64,000 bases of DNA, taken from contig JANQKS010000074.1 of NCBI GenBank assembly GCA_028281005.1, forward strand, positions 18,370 through 82,369. Reading direction: 5' to 3'. This stretch comes from Pseudomonadales bacterium. GTDB lineage: Bacteria; Pseudomonadota; Gammaproteobacteria; Pseudomonadales; Azotimanducaceae. The translations under genes were made by a program, and so were the position numbers. Shown in pieces: positions 52,330 through 60,663 of the stretch. Within the stretch, counting starts at the first letter, position 1; every line of letters begins with the position of its first letter. The notes beneath the pieces were generated by a model. It was given only the letters and a program-made list of their open reading frames with translations. It was not told the origin of the DNA and made no database searches.

Positions 52330-52452
52330 TGGATCTCCTCGACGCAAAGGTCTGTTCCCGCTTAGACCCTGATAGTGACAGCGGTATCTGGTGTTGTCAC
52401 TACCCTCATCCGAAGTGGCCATGTATGATGCGCGCCCTGCGCCCAACAGCGA

Positions 52453-54150
52453 ATGAAAATGAACGAAAATAAGCACTACCCCGCCATTTCCACCAGCAAG
52501 CGGGGCAAAGAGTTGATCCATGATCCGCTGCTCAACAAAGGCAGCGCTTTCACTGCCAAAGAGCGCGACGAGCTAGGCTTGCACGGCCTGGTACCGCCGA
52601 TGCAGAACACCTTGGAACAGCAAGCCAGACGCGCCCACAACTCGCTCCTACGCTTAAGTGAACCGTTAGATAAGTACGTCGGGCTTTCCGCCATCCAGGA
52701 GCGTAATGAACATTTGTTCTACCGCATTCTCATGGACCACATGACAGAGTATATGCCCATTGTCTATACCCCTACAGTTGGACTCGCCACACAGAATTTC
52801 AGCCAGGTGTTCCAACGCGGACGCGGCGTGTGGATCAACCCCGGCATGCGCGGCAAGATTGCTGAGGTACTACGCACTGCCATGGGTGAACGCGACATTC
52901 ACCTGATTGTCGCCACTGACAACGAATCTATTCTTGGCATTGGTGATCAGGGTGCGGGCGGCATGGCCATTAGCGTCGGCAAGCTTGCCTTATATGTTGC
53001 CGGGGCCGGCATAAATCCCGCAGCCACTTTGCCCATCAGCCTCGACGTCGGCACCAACAATGAAGCGCTGCTGGAAGACGATTTGTACTTGGGCTGGCCA
53101 GAGCGCCGCCTCACCGGGCAGGCTTACGATGAATTTATCGGCGAATTTGTCGAAGCCGTGCGCGAAGTTTTTCCCAACGCTTTGCTGCAGTGGGAAGACT
53201 TCCGCAAAGACAACGCTCTAGAAATTCTCGAACATCACCGCGAAGACATCCTTTCGTTTAACGATGACATCCAAGGCACCGGCGCTGTCGCGCTGGCAGG
53301 TTTGTTTAGCGCTCTACGCATTTCCGGCGGCCAACTCGATGAGCAACGCATAGTCATCCACGGCGCAGGCGCGGCGGGTTTGGGGATTGCGCGTCAGATC
53401 AAGGCAGCTTTGGCTGAAACCGGATTAAGCGCGGCAGCCATTCATCAACGCCTGGCGGTGCTTGATAGCCGCGGCCTGTTGGTGGACGACCAACCCATGC
53501 GCGACGCCTACAAGATCGAGTTGGCTTGGGAGGCGGAGCTCGCGCAAAAATATGACCTGGTTGATCCCTTGCACCGGCAACTGGAAGACGTGGTGGCAAA
53601 CTACAAACCCACCGTGTTGATCGGCACCTCCGGACAGGCCGGCGCATTCACCGAAAACATCGCCAAAACCATGCTCAGCGCCACCGAGCGGCCCATCATC
53701 CTGCCGTTCTCCAACCCGACCGACAAAACCGAAGCCACACCTGCGGACTTGTTGCACTGGACCGACGGCAAAGCCCTGGTCGCCACCGGCAGTCCGTTTG
53801 AGCCGGTGAGCTATGGCGGTCGCATCTTTAAGATTGGCCAAGGCAACAACGTCTTCATTTTTCCGGGTTTAGGTCTAGGAGCTATGTTAGCCAACAGCAC
53901 CGTAGTGACTGACGAAATGGTCAGCGCGGGCTCCCAAGCCGTCGCCAATGCCATCACCCAGCAGGAACTGGACGACGGCATGTTGTACCCGGAGATTTCC
54001 AGGCTGCGGGACGTCACCAAACAAGTGGCCCATGCGGTAGCCTGCAAAGCCATAGATGACGGCTTCGCCAACGCCAGCCGCGAAACGGTGGAGGCGTCCT
54101 TGGAGAAGGATCTGTGGCAGCCGGACTATCCGGAGATCACAGCTTCTTAA
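52453..54150 (+). CDS. maeA: NAD-type malic enzyme
   Basis: 565 residues, the length of large bacterial/eukaryotic-type malic enzymes. It oxidatively decarboxylates malate to pyruvate, linking the TCA cycle to acetyl-CoA supply. Seen are MPIVYTPTVG (catalytic Tyr), DNESILGIGDQGAGG, the catalytic Lys/metal region EDFRKDNALEIL with FNDDIQGTGAVALAGL, and the dinucleotide site GAGAAGLGIA. Sequence style favours NAD (MaeA/SfcA) over NADP (MaeB), but cofactor is not proved. It is a housekeeping gene whose end overlaps the miniature MFS remnant by 14 bp. Confidence 0.93.
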   Translation: MKMNENKHYPAISTSKRGKELIHDPLLNKGSAFTAKERDELGLHGLVPPMQNTLEQQARRAHNSLLRLSEPLDKYVGLSAIQERNEHLFYRILMDHMTEYMPIVYTPTVGLATQNFSQVFQRGRGVWINPGMRGKIAEVLRTAMGERDIHLIVATDNESILGIGDQGAGGMAISVGKLALYVAGAGINPAATLPISLDVGTNNEALLEDDLYLGWPERRLTGQAYDEFIGEFVEAVREVFPNALLQWEDFRKDNALEILEHHREDILSFNDDIQGTGAVALAGLFSALRISGGQLDEQRIVIHGAGAAGLGIARQIKAALAETGLSAAAIHQRLAVLDSRGLLVDDQPMRDAYKIELAWEAELAQKYDLVDPLHRQLEDVVANYKPTVLIGTSGQAGAFTENIAKTMLSATERPIILPFSNPTDKTEATPADLLHWTDGKALVATGSPFEPVSYGGRIFKIGQGNNVFIFPGLGLGAMLANSTVVTDEMVSAGSQAVANAITQQELDDGMLYPEISRLRDVTKQVAHAVACKAIDDGFANASRETVEASLEKDLWQPDYPEITAS

Positions 54151-54571
54151 CGCGGCTGCTAAACCACAGCAGGGACAGCAGGGTAAGCGCGGCCACACAC
54201 AGTAACAGTACGCCGTTCATGCCAAACGCCGCCTGTGGTGCCCAGTGATCATAGATATAGCCACCACACAGCGGTCCCAGTGCCGCGCCTACTCCGGCAG
54301 CTGTTTCTTTAGCGCCCATCACCCGACCACGCACGGCTTGCAGAGCCAAGTCTGCCGCCAACGCATACATGTGCGGCTCAAACTTGTTTTTCAAAAACAG
54401 CATGGTCCCGGTAAACACCGCATACATACCGCCAATGCCAAACGCCGTAATACCCAGATCATCCGCACGTATAGGAAAGCCAAAATTCACAAACACGAAG
54501 GCCATGGACCCCATAAACACCGGCGGCAGATAGCTGACACTGTGCTTGGATGGATTTTGCGTGTCGCCCAT
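54137..54571 (-). pseudogene. MFS transporter remnant with central deletion
   Basis: 144 residues. The N-terminal part (FMGSMAFVFVNFGFPIRADDL) reads like the first two helices of an MFS permease, followed by MLFLKNKFEPHMYALAADLA. From there AVRGRVMGAKETAAGVGAAL and GGYIYDHWAPQAAFGMNGVL match the last helix pair (TM11-12) of MFS proteins. The central eight or so helices are missing, yet the frame stays open from ATG to stop. It cannot transport in the normal way. It is more likely a relic than a new small protein. Confidence 0.7.
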
Positions 54572-54573
54572 GG

Positions 54574-55722
54574 ATGCCTTATAACACAGACCCTGAACAA
54601 TCCAGGGGCAAGGCCATTAACGAAGCAAAGTCACCACAGCCATCTACCGTGCTAATTGTTGGCGCCAGCGGGCTGGTGGGCACCGCGGCCGCACATGCCT
54701 TCCTCGATGCGGGTTGGCAGGTCATCGCCGCTTCTCGTCGGCCACCCGAGCTGCTGGCCGGCCGCGCGTGTGAACACTTACCATTGGACCTACAGGATGC
54801 CGACGCTTGTCGCCGTGCCGCGGCTGCGCTGTCTCACGTGACCCATGTGGTGTATACCGCGGTGTACGAACTTCCTGGTCTGATTCATGGCTGGTCCGAC
54901 CCCCAACAAATTGAAACCAACGGCCAAATGCTGCGCAACTTAATGGACCCGCTGGCGGAATGTGCCAAGCTGCAACACGTCACCATCCTACAGGGCACCA
55001 AAGCTTATGGCGGTGCCATTGGCCCCATGCGTGTACCGGCTCGTGAAGGACAACCGCGCGTAGAACATCCCAACTTCTATTGGCTGCACGAAGATTACAT
55101 CACCGAAAAATCAGCGGCTTGTGGCTTCGACTTCACCATCCTCCGCCCACAGCTGATTGTTGGCCCCAATCACGGCGTGGTCATGAACCTGCCGCCCGTG
55201 GTGGGTGCATATGCGGCCATTCGCCACCACGAAGGTTTGCCGTTTGGCTTCCCCGGTGGTGCAGATTGGGTGTGGGAAGCGGTTGACGTGCGTCTGGTGG
55301 GAAACGCTTGCGTTTGGGCGGCCACACAGCCGACCGCCGCAGGCGAAACCTATAACCTCACCAACGGTGAAGTATTCATGTGGCGGGATATGTGGCCGGC
55401 GATCGCCGACACCCTGGGTGTGGCGCTGGGCGCCGACGAACCGGTAAGCCTGGCGCAGTATCTGTGCGAACGCCAAGCGGTGTGGACGGACATCGTCAAA
55501 CAGTATGGTCTACAACCCATCCCGCTGATGGCTTTGCTGGGCGAATCCCACCATTACGCGGATATGTGTTTCGCCTACGGTGTTCAGCAGCCGCCCTCTC
55601 CGGTGTTTGTCAGCACGATAAAAATCAAGCAGGCGGGCTTTTCCGACACCTACAACAGTGAAGAAAGCTTCTGTTATTGGTTGCGTGATTTACAGCGGCG
55701 TAAGGTGCTGCCGACACTGTGA
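54574..55722 (+). CDS. PRISE-type SDR (progesterone 5-beta-reductase/iridoid-synthase-like)
   Basis: About 382 residues of the extended-SDR subfamily that reduces enones (1,4-reduction with NADPH). The Rossmann motif is GASGLVGTAAAHAF. The catalytic pair characteristic of PRISE enzymes is in GTKAYGG (Lys) and HPNFYWLHEDYI (Tyr). The start is uncertain: ATG at 54550 or 54574, the latter only two bases from the divergent MFS remnant's start. Next to the Baeyer-Villiger-type monooxygenase, it may saturate a ring enone before ketone oxidation. Confidence 0.85.
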   Translation: MPYNTDPEQSRGKAINEAKSPQPSTVLIVGASGLVGTAAAHAFLDAGWQVIAASRRPPELLAGRACEHLPLDLQDADACRRAAAALSHVTHVVYTAVYELPGLIHGWSDPQQIETNGQMLRNLMDPLAECAKLQHVTILQGTKAYGGAIGPMRVPAREGQPRVEHPNFYWLHEDYITEKSAACGFDFTILRPQLIVGPNHGVVMNLPPVVGAYAAIRHHEGLPFGFPGGADWVWEAVDVRLVGNACVWAATQPTAAGETYNLTNGEVFMWRDMWPAIADTLGVALGADEPVSLAQYLCERQAVWTDIVKQYGLQPIPLMALLGESHHYADMCFAYGVQQPPSPVFVSTIKIKQAGFSDTYNSEESFCYWLRDLQRRKVLPTL

Positions 55723-55771
55723 AGCCCTCTCCTCGAGCCAACCTCCTTGAGCCAACCTCAGCTGGCTCAAA

Positions 55772-57400
55772 CTAAGAAAACTCGAAACCCCGATAACCAT
55801 CCGCAGTCACCGCATCACACACTTCGCGGTACGCGCCGACACCGGCGGCATAAGGCATAAACACCCGCGGTTTACCTGCGACGTTAGCACCCAAGTACCA
55901 CGAACCCCCTTGCGGGAATAAGGTGGCACTGGCCACTTCGGTAACATGAGCTGTCCATTGCTCTTGCGCTGAGACATCAGCATCCACCCGCGCGTAGCCA
56001 TTACCCTGCATGTACTGCATACAATCGACGATCCAGTCGATGTGCTGCTCTATGGAGACCAGCACATTGGAGAGCACCGAGGGACTGCCGGGGCCGGTAA
56101 CCGTAAACAGATTCGGAAAACCATTCACCGCCAGGCCAAGATAGGTCTTCGGACCTTCCGCCCATTTGTCGGCAAGCTTCGCTCCGCCCTCACCGCGAAT
56201 GTCCATACCAAGGAGCGCGCCGGTCATGGCGTCGAAGCCTGTCGCCAATACCAAGGTATCAAAGTCATAGGCATGTGATTGCGTTTGCAGACCTGTTGCT
56301 GTGATGCGTTGTATCGGATCACTGCGCACGTCCACCAGCGTGACGTTGTCGCGGTTGTAGGTTTCGTAGTAACCCGTATCAACACAGATGCGCTTTGTGC
56401 CGATGGGGTGGTCTTTGGGACACAACAACTCCGCCGTAGCCGGGTCTTTAACAATGGTACGAATTTTGTTGCGCACAAAATTGGCACACTTTTTATTGGT
56501 GTCCGGATTCGCTAGCGCGTCGGCAAATGCGCCGAGAAAAAACGCGCCGCCGCGTTGCCAACGCGCCTCTAAGATCTCGTTGATCTGTTCATCACTTAGA
56601 TCCGCAGCACTTTCCGCGGCTGGGGTGCGTTCAACTGGTTCAATCTCAAGATCGCCAAAACCGCTGCTGAGGCCCAGCTTGTGATAACGACGGTGCTCAC
56701 GATAGTTTTGTTTAAACTGCTCCACCCACTGCGCATCCAGCGGCCCATTCACCGCCGGCACGCTATAGTTCGGCGTACGCTGAAATACGTAAAGGTGCTT
56801 GGCCTGCTCGGCAATCACCGGGATGGCTTGGATACCCGAAGAACCGGTGCCGATGATACCCACCGTTTGGCCCGAAAAGTCCACGCCATCATGCGGCCAC
56901 AGGCTGGCCTGATAGCGCGGCCCCTGGAAATCTGTCACCCCTTCGATGGCTGGTAACTGCGGTACGGACAGACAGCCGGTGGCCATTACACAAAAATGTC
57001 CACGCGCCTCGTGGCCTTGTTCAGTCAATACATGCCATTCGTTGCGGCTTTGATCGTATACCGCGCTGGTAACCTTCTGGTTGAATAAGATGTCACGTTT
57101 GAGATCAAAACGGTCCGCCACATGCTCTGCGTATTGGAGAATTTCCGGTTGTGTGGCGTAGCGCTCGGTCCACTGCCATTCCTGTTCCAACTCAGCAGAG
57201 AAGGAATAGGAGTAGGCCAAACTCTCCGCGTCGCAACGCGCACCGGGATAACGGTTCCAATACCAGGTACCGCCGACGTTATCCCCCATCTCCAACACCT
57301 GGGCTGTCATGCCCAACTGCCGCAGGCGATAGAGCAAATACATACCGGCGAAACCTGCGCCAACAATGACCACATCCACTGAAGCTTGTTTGTCATTCAC
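55772..57400 (-). CDS. Baeyer-Villiger-type flavin monooxygenase, variant fingerprint
   Basis: 542 residues of the class B flavoprotein monooxygenases. FAD site VIVGAGFAGMYLL, then GGTWYWNRYPGARCD typical of BVMOs, and NADPH site GIIGTGSSGIQ. The type I fingerprint FxGxxxHxxxW reads FQGPRYQASLWP at residues 158-169, so the conserved His is Gln164 (codon CAG). Most of the rest is as in cyclohexanone and steroid monooxygenases. It probably inserts oxygen beside a ketone to make an ester or lactone, but the substitution may alter activity. It lies 13 bp downstream of the amidohydrolase gene. Confidence 0.88.
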   Translation of the reverse strand: MNDKQASVDVVIVGAGFAGMYLLYRLRQLGMTAQVLEMGDNVGGTWYWNRYPGARCDAESLAYSYSFSAELEQEWQWTERYATQPEILQYAEHVADRFDLKRDILFNQKVTSAVYDQSRNEWHVLTEQGHEARGHFCVMATGCLSVPQLPAIEGVTDFQGPRYQASLWPHDGVDFSGQTVGIIGTGSSGIQAIPVIAEQAKHLYVFQRTPNYSVPAVNGPLDAQWVEQFKQNYREHRRYHKLGLSSGFGDLEIEPVERTPAAESAADLSDEQINEILEARWQRGGAFFLGAFADALANPDTNKKCANFVRNKIRTIVKDPATAELLCPKDHPIGTKRICVDTGYYETYNRDNVTLVDVRSDPIQRITATGLQTQSHAYDFDTLVLATGFDAMTGALLGMDIRGEGGAKLADKWAEGPKTYLGLAVNGFPNLFTVTGPGSPSVLSNVLVSIEQHIDWIVDCMQYMQGNGYARVDADVSAQEQWTAHVTEVASATLFPQGGSWYLGANVAGKPRVFMPYAAGVGAYREVCDAVTADGYRGFEFS

Positions 57401-57413
57401 TGTGTTTTGTCCT

Positions 57414-58592
57414 TCAAGCTACCCGGGCTTCGGGCCACAGGCGCAGAAAATTTTCGCTGTAAAACTGGGTTTTGATCGCTTCATCAGCCTCGTCCAGGCT
57501 GCGCTCGAATCGAGCTATCGGATCACGGGTGCCTTCGATATGCGGATAGTCGCTAGAAAACAGATACAGATCAGGGTTGGACTGGGCAATCATGTTGCCC
57601 ACGTCTTCGTGGGGCATCGGCGTAAACCCCATTTGTTCGCTGATTTGTTGGCTGGGCGGCCGTTCAAAACGGATGGATTCATCCGCACGGCTGTATATGC
57701 GGGTGATGTCGTCCAGGCGTCGTAACATCTCCGGCACCCAACCCGCACCTAGCTCCACCACCGCGCCTTTCAGCTTGGGATGACGGTGCAATACCCCGTC
57801 TATCACCAACATGCTCAAAAACATTTCCGGCGCCTGATGTAACACGGTTGCGTCCTTGGTGCGTACGTTTTCGCCACCACCTAACCAGTCCTTGGTGGCG
57901 GCGCGGCCGTTGTTGCTCCAGGCATCACGAATTTGCAGCGGTGCACCTCCAACATGCAGCAGGAACGGCACGCCGGCTTCCGCCAGACGGGCCCAGAACC
58001 CTTCCAACTCAACATGCCCCGGGGCGCGCTCAATCGGTGCGCGGTGCGGCACCCATATGGACTGCAAACCGTTTTCGATGGCCCATTCCACTTCTTTGAT
58101 GGCGTACTCTGGGTCATCCAGCGGCACAATGCCCACACCCATGAGGCGCTCATCGTTTGCACAAAAATCCACCATGTGACGGTTATGGGCGCGTGCTGCG
58201 CCATACCTCAGCTTCGACGGTTTTTTACTGCTCGGGTGGAAAGGAAATGCCACGCTGTGGGTGGCAAACACGAGCTGCTTTTTGAACCCCAACAGGTCCA
58301 TGGCCGCGGTGCGATCCGCGGCATTAAATGCGCCTAGGGCCTGGATCTCTTTGGAGCTTTCAATGAGCTTGTCACCCAAATCTATCTGCGCCTGCACATG
58401 TGCGGCACTGTGTTTGCCTCCTTGGGACATGATCTCTGCCACTTCTTCATCGGTGACGATGGAGGCGCTGTAGCTGACCTGTGGGATTTCATCACGAATG
58501 CCCGGGTCTGCATAAGACGTTAAGAAGTCGGGCAGCTCCATAATGTGGCTGTCCGCGTCGTAAAACGGCCTGGTATCCGGCGCATATGGCAT
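57414..58592 (-). CDS. Amidohydrolase 2 family (ACMSD-like) enzyme
   Basis: 392 residues of the TIM-barrel amidohydrolase 2 family. The N-terminal DADSHIMEL has the metal-ligand pattern, and the C-terminal FSSDYPHIEG carries the last ligand Asp. Members include amino-carboxymuconate semialdehyde decarboxylase and lactone/amide hydrolases. GAGGAG precedes the ATG at 58592; an earlier ATG at 58610 is less suited. It is the first gene of a unit with the Baeyer-Villiger-type enzyme, so it could open a lactone or decarboxylate the product. Confidence 0.87.
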   Translation of the reverse strand: MPYAPDTRPFYDADSHIMELPDFLTSYADPGIRDEIPQVSYSASIVTDEEVAEIMSQGGKHSAAHVQAQIDLGDKLIESSKEIQALGAFNAADRTAAMDLLGFKKQLVFATHSVAFPFHPSSKKPSKLRYGAARAHNRHMVDFCANDERLMGVGIVPLDDPEYAIKEVEWAIENGLQSIWVPHRAPIERAPGHVELEGFWARLAEAGVPFLLHVGGAPLQIRDAWSNNGRAATKDWLGGGENVRTKDATVLHQAPEMFLSMLVIDGVLHRHPKLKGAVVELGAGWVPEMLRRLDDITRIYSRADESIRFERPPSQQISEQMGFTPMPHEDVGNMIAQSNPDLYLFSSDYPHIEGTRDPIARFERSLDEADEAIKTQFYSENFLRLWPEARVA

Positions 58593-58736
58593 TGTGTTCT
58601 CCTCACCCATAAAACCTGTAAGCGGGCTAAGTTACCGTTTTTGACCCAACGCCGCCAGGCGTCATAATGACTGGTTTCGCGCTCTGGGCGCACTTCGAAA
58701 AAAGAGAAAAGAGAGAAGGGATAAGAGAGAGGACCC

Positions 58737-59486
58737 ATGTTGAATCCATTCCGTTTAGACGGAAAGCTGGCTGTAGTCACCGGCGCCGGTAAAGGTATCG
58801 GTCGGGGTATTGCCTTGAGCCTGGCGCAAGCAGGGGCGGATGTCGTGATCAGTGCCCGCACCGAAGCCGATTTGCAGAGTCTTGCGCAGGAGATTGAAGC
58901 ATTAGAGCGCAAAGCTCACGCCGTGGTCGCAGACGTCACCCAAACGGCAGACCTGGACAACCTGGTGAGCGTCGCCAGCGCCATTGCACCCATAGATATT
59001 TGGGTCAACAACGCCGGCGGTTTACCGGACGCAACACCGAGATACCTCACGCGCACGCCTGAAGACAAGTGGGACGCGCAGATGGACCTCAATCTGAAAG
59101 CGGTGTTTATGGCTTGCCAGGCGGCGGCCCAGGCCATGCAAGCTGGCGCTATCATTAATATTTCCTCGCGCGCCGCACAAGGAGCCTCCATTAAAAACGG
59201 ACCTTATGCGGCGTCAAAAGCCGCGGTGAACAGCCTGACCCAGACTTTTGCCATAGAACTGGCGCCTAACATTCGAGTCAACGCAGTTGCGCCGGGGCCA
59301 ATCCCCACAGAGAACTTTAATCAATCGACCAATTTTCCCGATGATAAACCGTTAGAAAAAATCATCGGTGTACCTCTCGGACGGTTAGGCACGCCGGAAG
59401 ACATCGGCAACGCGGTGGTATTTATGGCCTCCGATGCATCATCCTGGATCACCGGGCAATGCCTGTACGTCACCGGTGGGCTGTAG
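58737..59486 (+). CDS. Short-chain dehydrogenase/reductase
   Basis: 249 residues. TGAGKGIGRGIAL is the cofactor motif, ARTE after the second strand favours NADPH, NNAG is complete, and the active-site residues are in NISSRAAQ (Ser) and PYAASKAAVN (Tyr, Lys). GAGAGGA lies before the ATG. Its stop overlaps the next gene's GTG (TAGTG), so the two are translated in tandem. It likely oxidises or reduces an alcohol of the same pathway as the hydratase. Confidence 0.92.
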   Translation: MLNPFRLDGKLAVVTGAGKGIGRGIALSLAQAGADVVISARTEADLQSLAQEIEALERKAHAVVADVTQTADLDNLVSVASAIAPIDIWVNNAGGLPDATPRYLTRTPEDKWDAQMDLNLKAVFMACQAAAQAMQAGAIINISSRAAQGASIKNGPYAASKAAVNSLTQTFAIELAPNIRVNAVAPGPIPTENFNQSTNFPDDKPLEKIIGVPLGRLGTPEDIGNAVVFMASDASSWITGQCLYVTGGL

Positions 59487-60265
59487 TGAATACCCCGCCA
59501 GATGTCGTTGAAATCCTGTGGCGCGTGCACAACGATCCAGCAGGCGGTCACGAGGATGCGCTGGCGCACCTAGACGAACTTTCGCTAGCACTTTCACTCG
59601 CACAGGGACAACACCACCAGCTGGCGTTACTCGATCGATGGCTGGCGCAAGGCGAGGCGCTTGGCGGGTGGAAGATCGGCATGACCTCCGGGGCCAACCG
59701 CAACAGTATGGGGGACGGCGTGCGACCGTTTGGTTTCATTCTGGCCAGCCGCATTTTAACCAGCGGTGATAGGCTGTCAGTGGCCACCTTGCACCGGGGT
59801 CAGGTAGAAAACGAGTTGTGTTTCCTCATCGGCGGGGAGCTCGGCGCCGGTGCTACCGCAGCGGATGCATATCACGCTGTGGAGGCGGCGTTACCCGCGT
59901 TTGAGATTAATCAAAAACGACTACCTGCCGGAGCAACCGCAGGATTGCGCGTGGCAGACGATCTATCGAATTGGGGGATTGTCATCGGCGATCTGGCAAC
60001 CGCGCCCCAGCGCCTGCAAGATCTAACCGTTACTTTGAGCGATACTGAAAAAGCCATCGAGGTGGTGCAGAGTGACGGCCACATCGACGACCACTATGAA
60101 TCTTTGGCCATCCTCGCCAATACCTTGGCGCAGTACGGCCACAGCTTAAAACCCGGGCAGTACGTCATTACCGGGGCTTATGGTAAAACCGCCTTCGCAC
60201 CCGGCACCTATACCGGCCATTTCGATCAGGGTATCGGCAGCGTCACCGTGCACCTTGATCCATAG
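59486..60265 (+). CDS. 2-keto-4-pentenoate hydratase / oxalocrotonate decarboxylase-like
   Basis: 259 residues of the MhpD/DmpH branch of the fumarylacetoacetase fold. GGWKIGMTSGANRNSMG is the conserved start; GQVENELCFLIGGEL carries metal-binding Glu residues, FEINQKRLPAGATAGLRVADD the next block. The GTG at 59486 overlaps the SDR stop and gives the usual length. It would hydrate a 2-oxo-4-enoate or decarboxylate an oxalocrotonate, steps in aromatic ring meta-cleavage. No ring-cleaving dioxygenase is clearly in this window, though the VOC proteins could include one. Confidence 0.87.
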   Translation: MNTPPDVVEILWRVHNDPAGGHEDALAHLDELSLALSLAQGQHHQLALLDRWLAQGEALGGWKIGMTSGANRNSMGDGVRPFGFILASRILTSGDRLSVATLHRGQVENELCFLIGGELGAGATAADAYHAVEAALPAFEINQKRLPAGATAGLRVADDLSNWGIVIGDLATAPQRLQDLTVTLSDTEKAIEVVQSDGHIDDHYESLAILANTLAQYGHSLKPGQYVITGAYGKTAFAPGTYTGHFDQGIGSVTVHLDP

Positions 60266-60278
60266 TGATACGCTAGAC

Positions 60279-60637
60279 TGGCCTTCAACCGTACATCAGG
60301 GGAGCGGCGCAGCGCCGAGCACCTCGCTCGCCGCGGGGTACGGTCCCGGTTCTCGAACTTAACGACGGCACTTGCCTCACCGAATCTCTGCCGATTATTG
60401 GGTACCTGGAGGAATGTCATCCCGCACCCGTAATGATTGGAACAACACCGCGCGAGCGCGCTCAAGTTCGGGCTCGCGAGCGCTACATTGAGCTTAACAT
60501 CACCAATCGGCTGGTACGGCTAGTGCACGCTGCTTGCGGATTATAACTTCGCCAAGTTCGGCAGGGTCGATCTTTTGGATGACGGTTACGCGAACTTGGA
60601 CCGCTGGTTTGAATCATTTGCGCTACGCCATCTTTAA
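60279..60637 (+). pseudogene. Glutathione S-transferase remnant
   Basis: From about 60279 the frame gives NRTSGERRSAEHLAR; after a frame change come TVPVLELNDGTCLTESLPI, IGYLEECHPAPVMIGTTPRE and RAQVRARERYIELNI, a GST N-terminal half with the ESLPI glutathione motif. After another break the C-terminal end appears as ADYNFAKFGRVDLLDDGYAN and LDRWFESFALRHL, stopping at 60637. The helices between are gone and the start is lost. It is different in sequence from the intact GST at 2706. Confidence 0.82.
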
Positions 60638-60663
60638 TGGCCCTTTCAGTAGCGACGCCTTAC

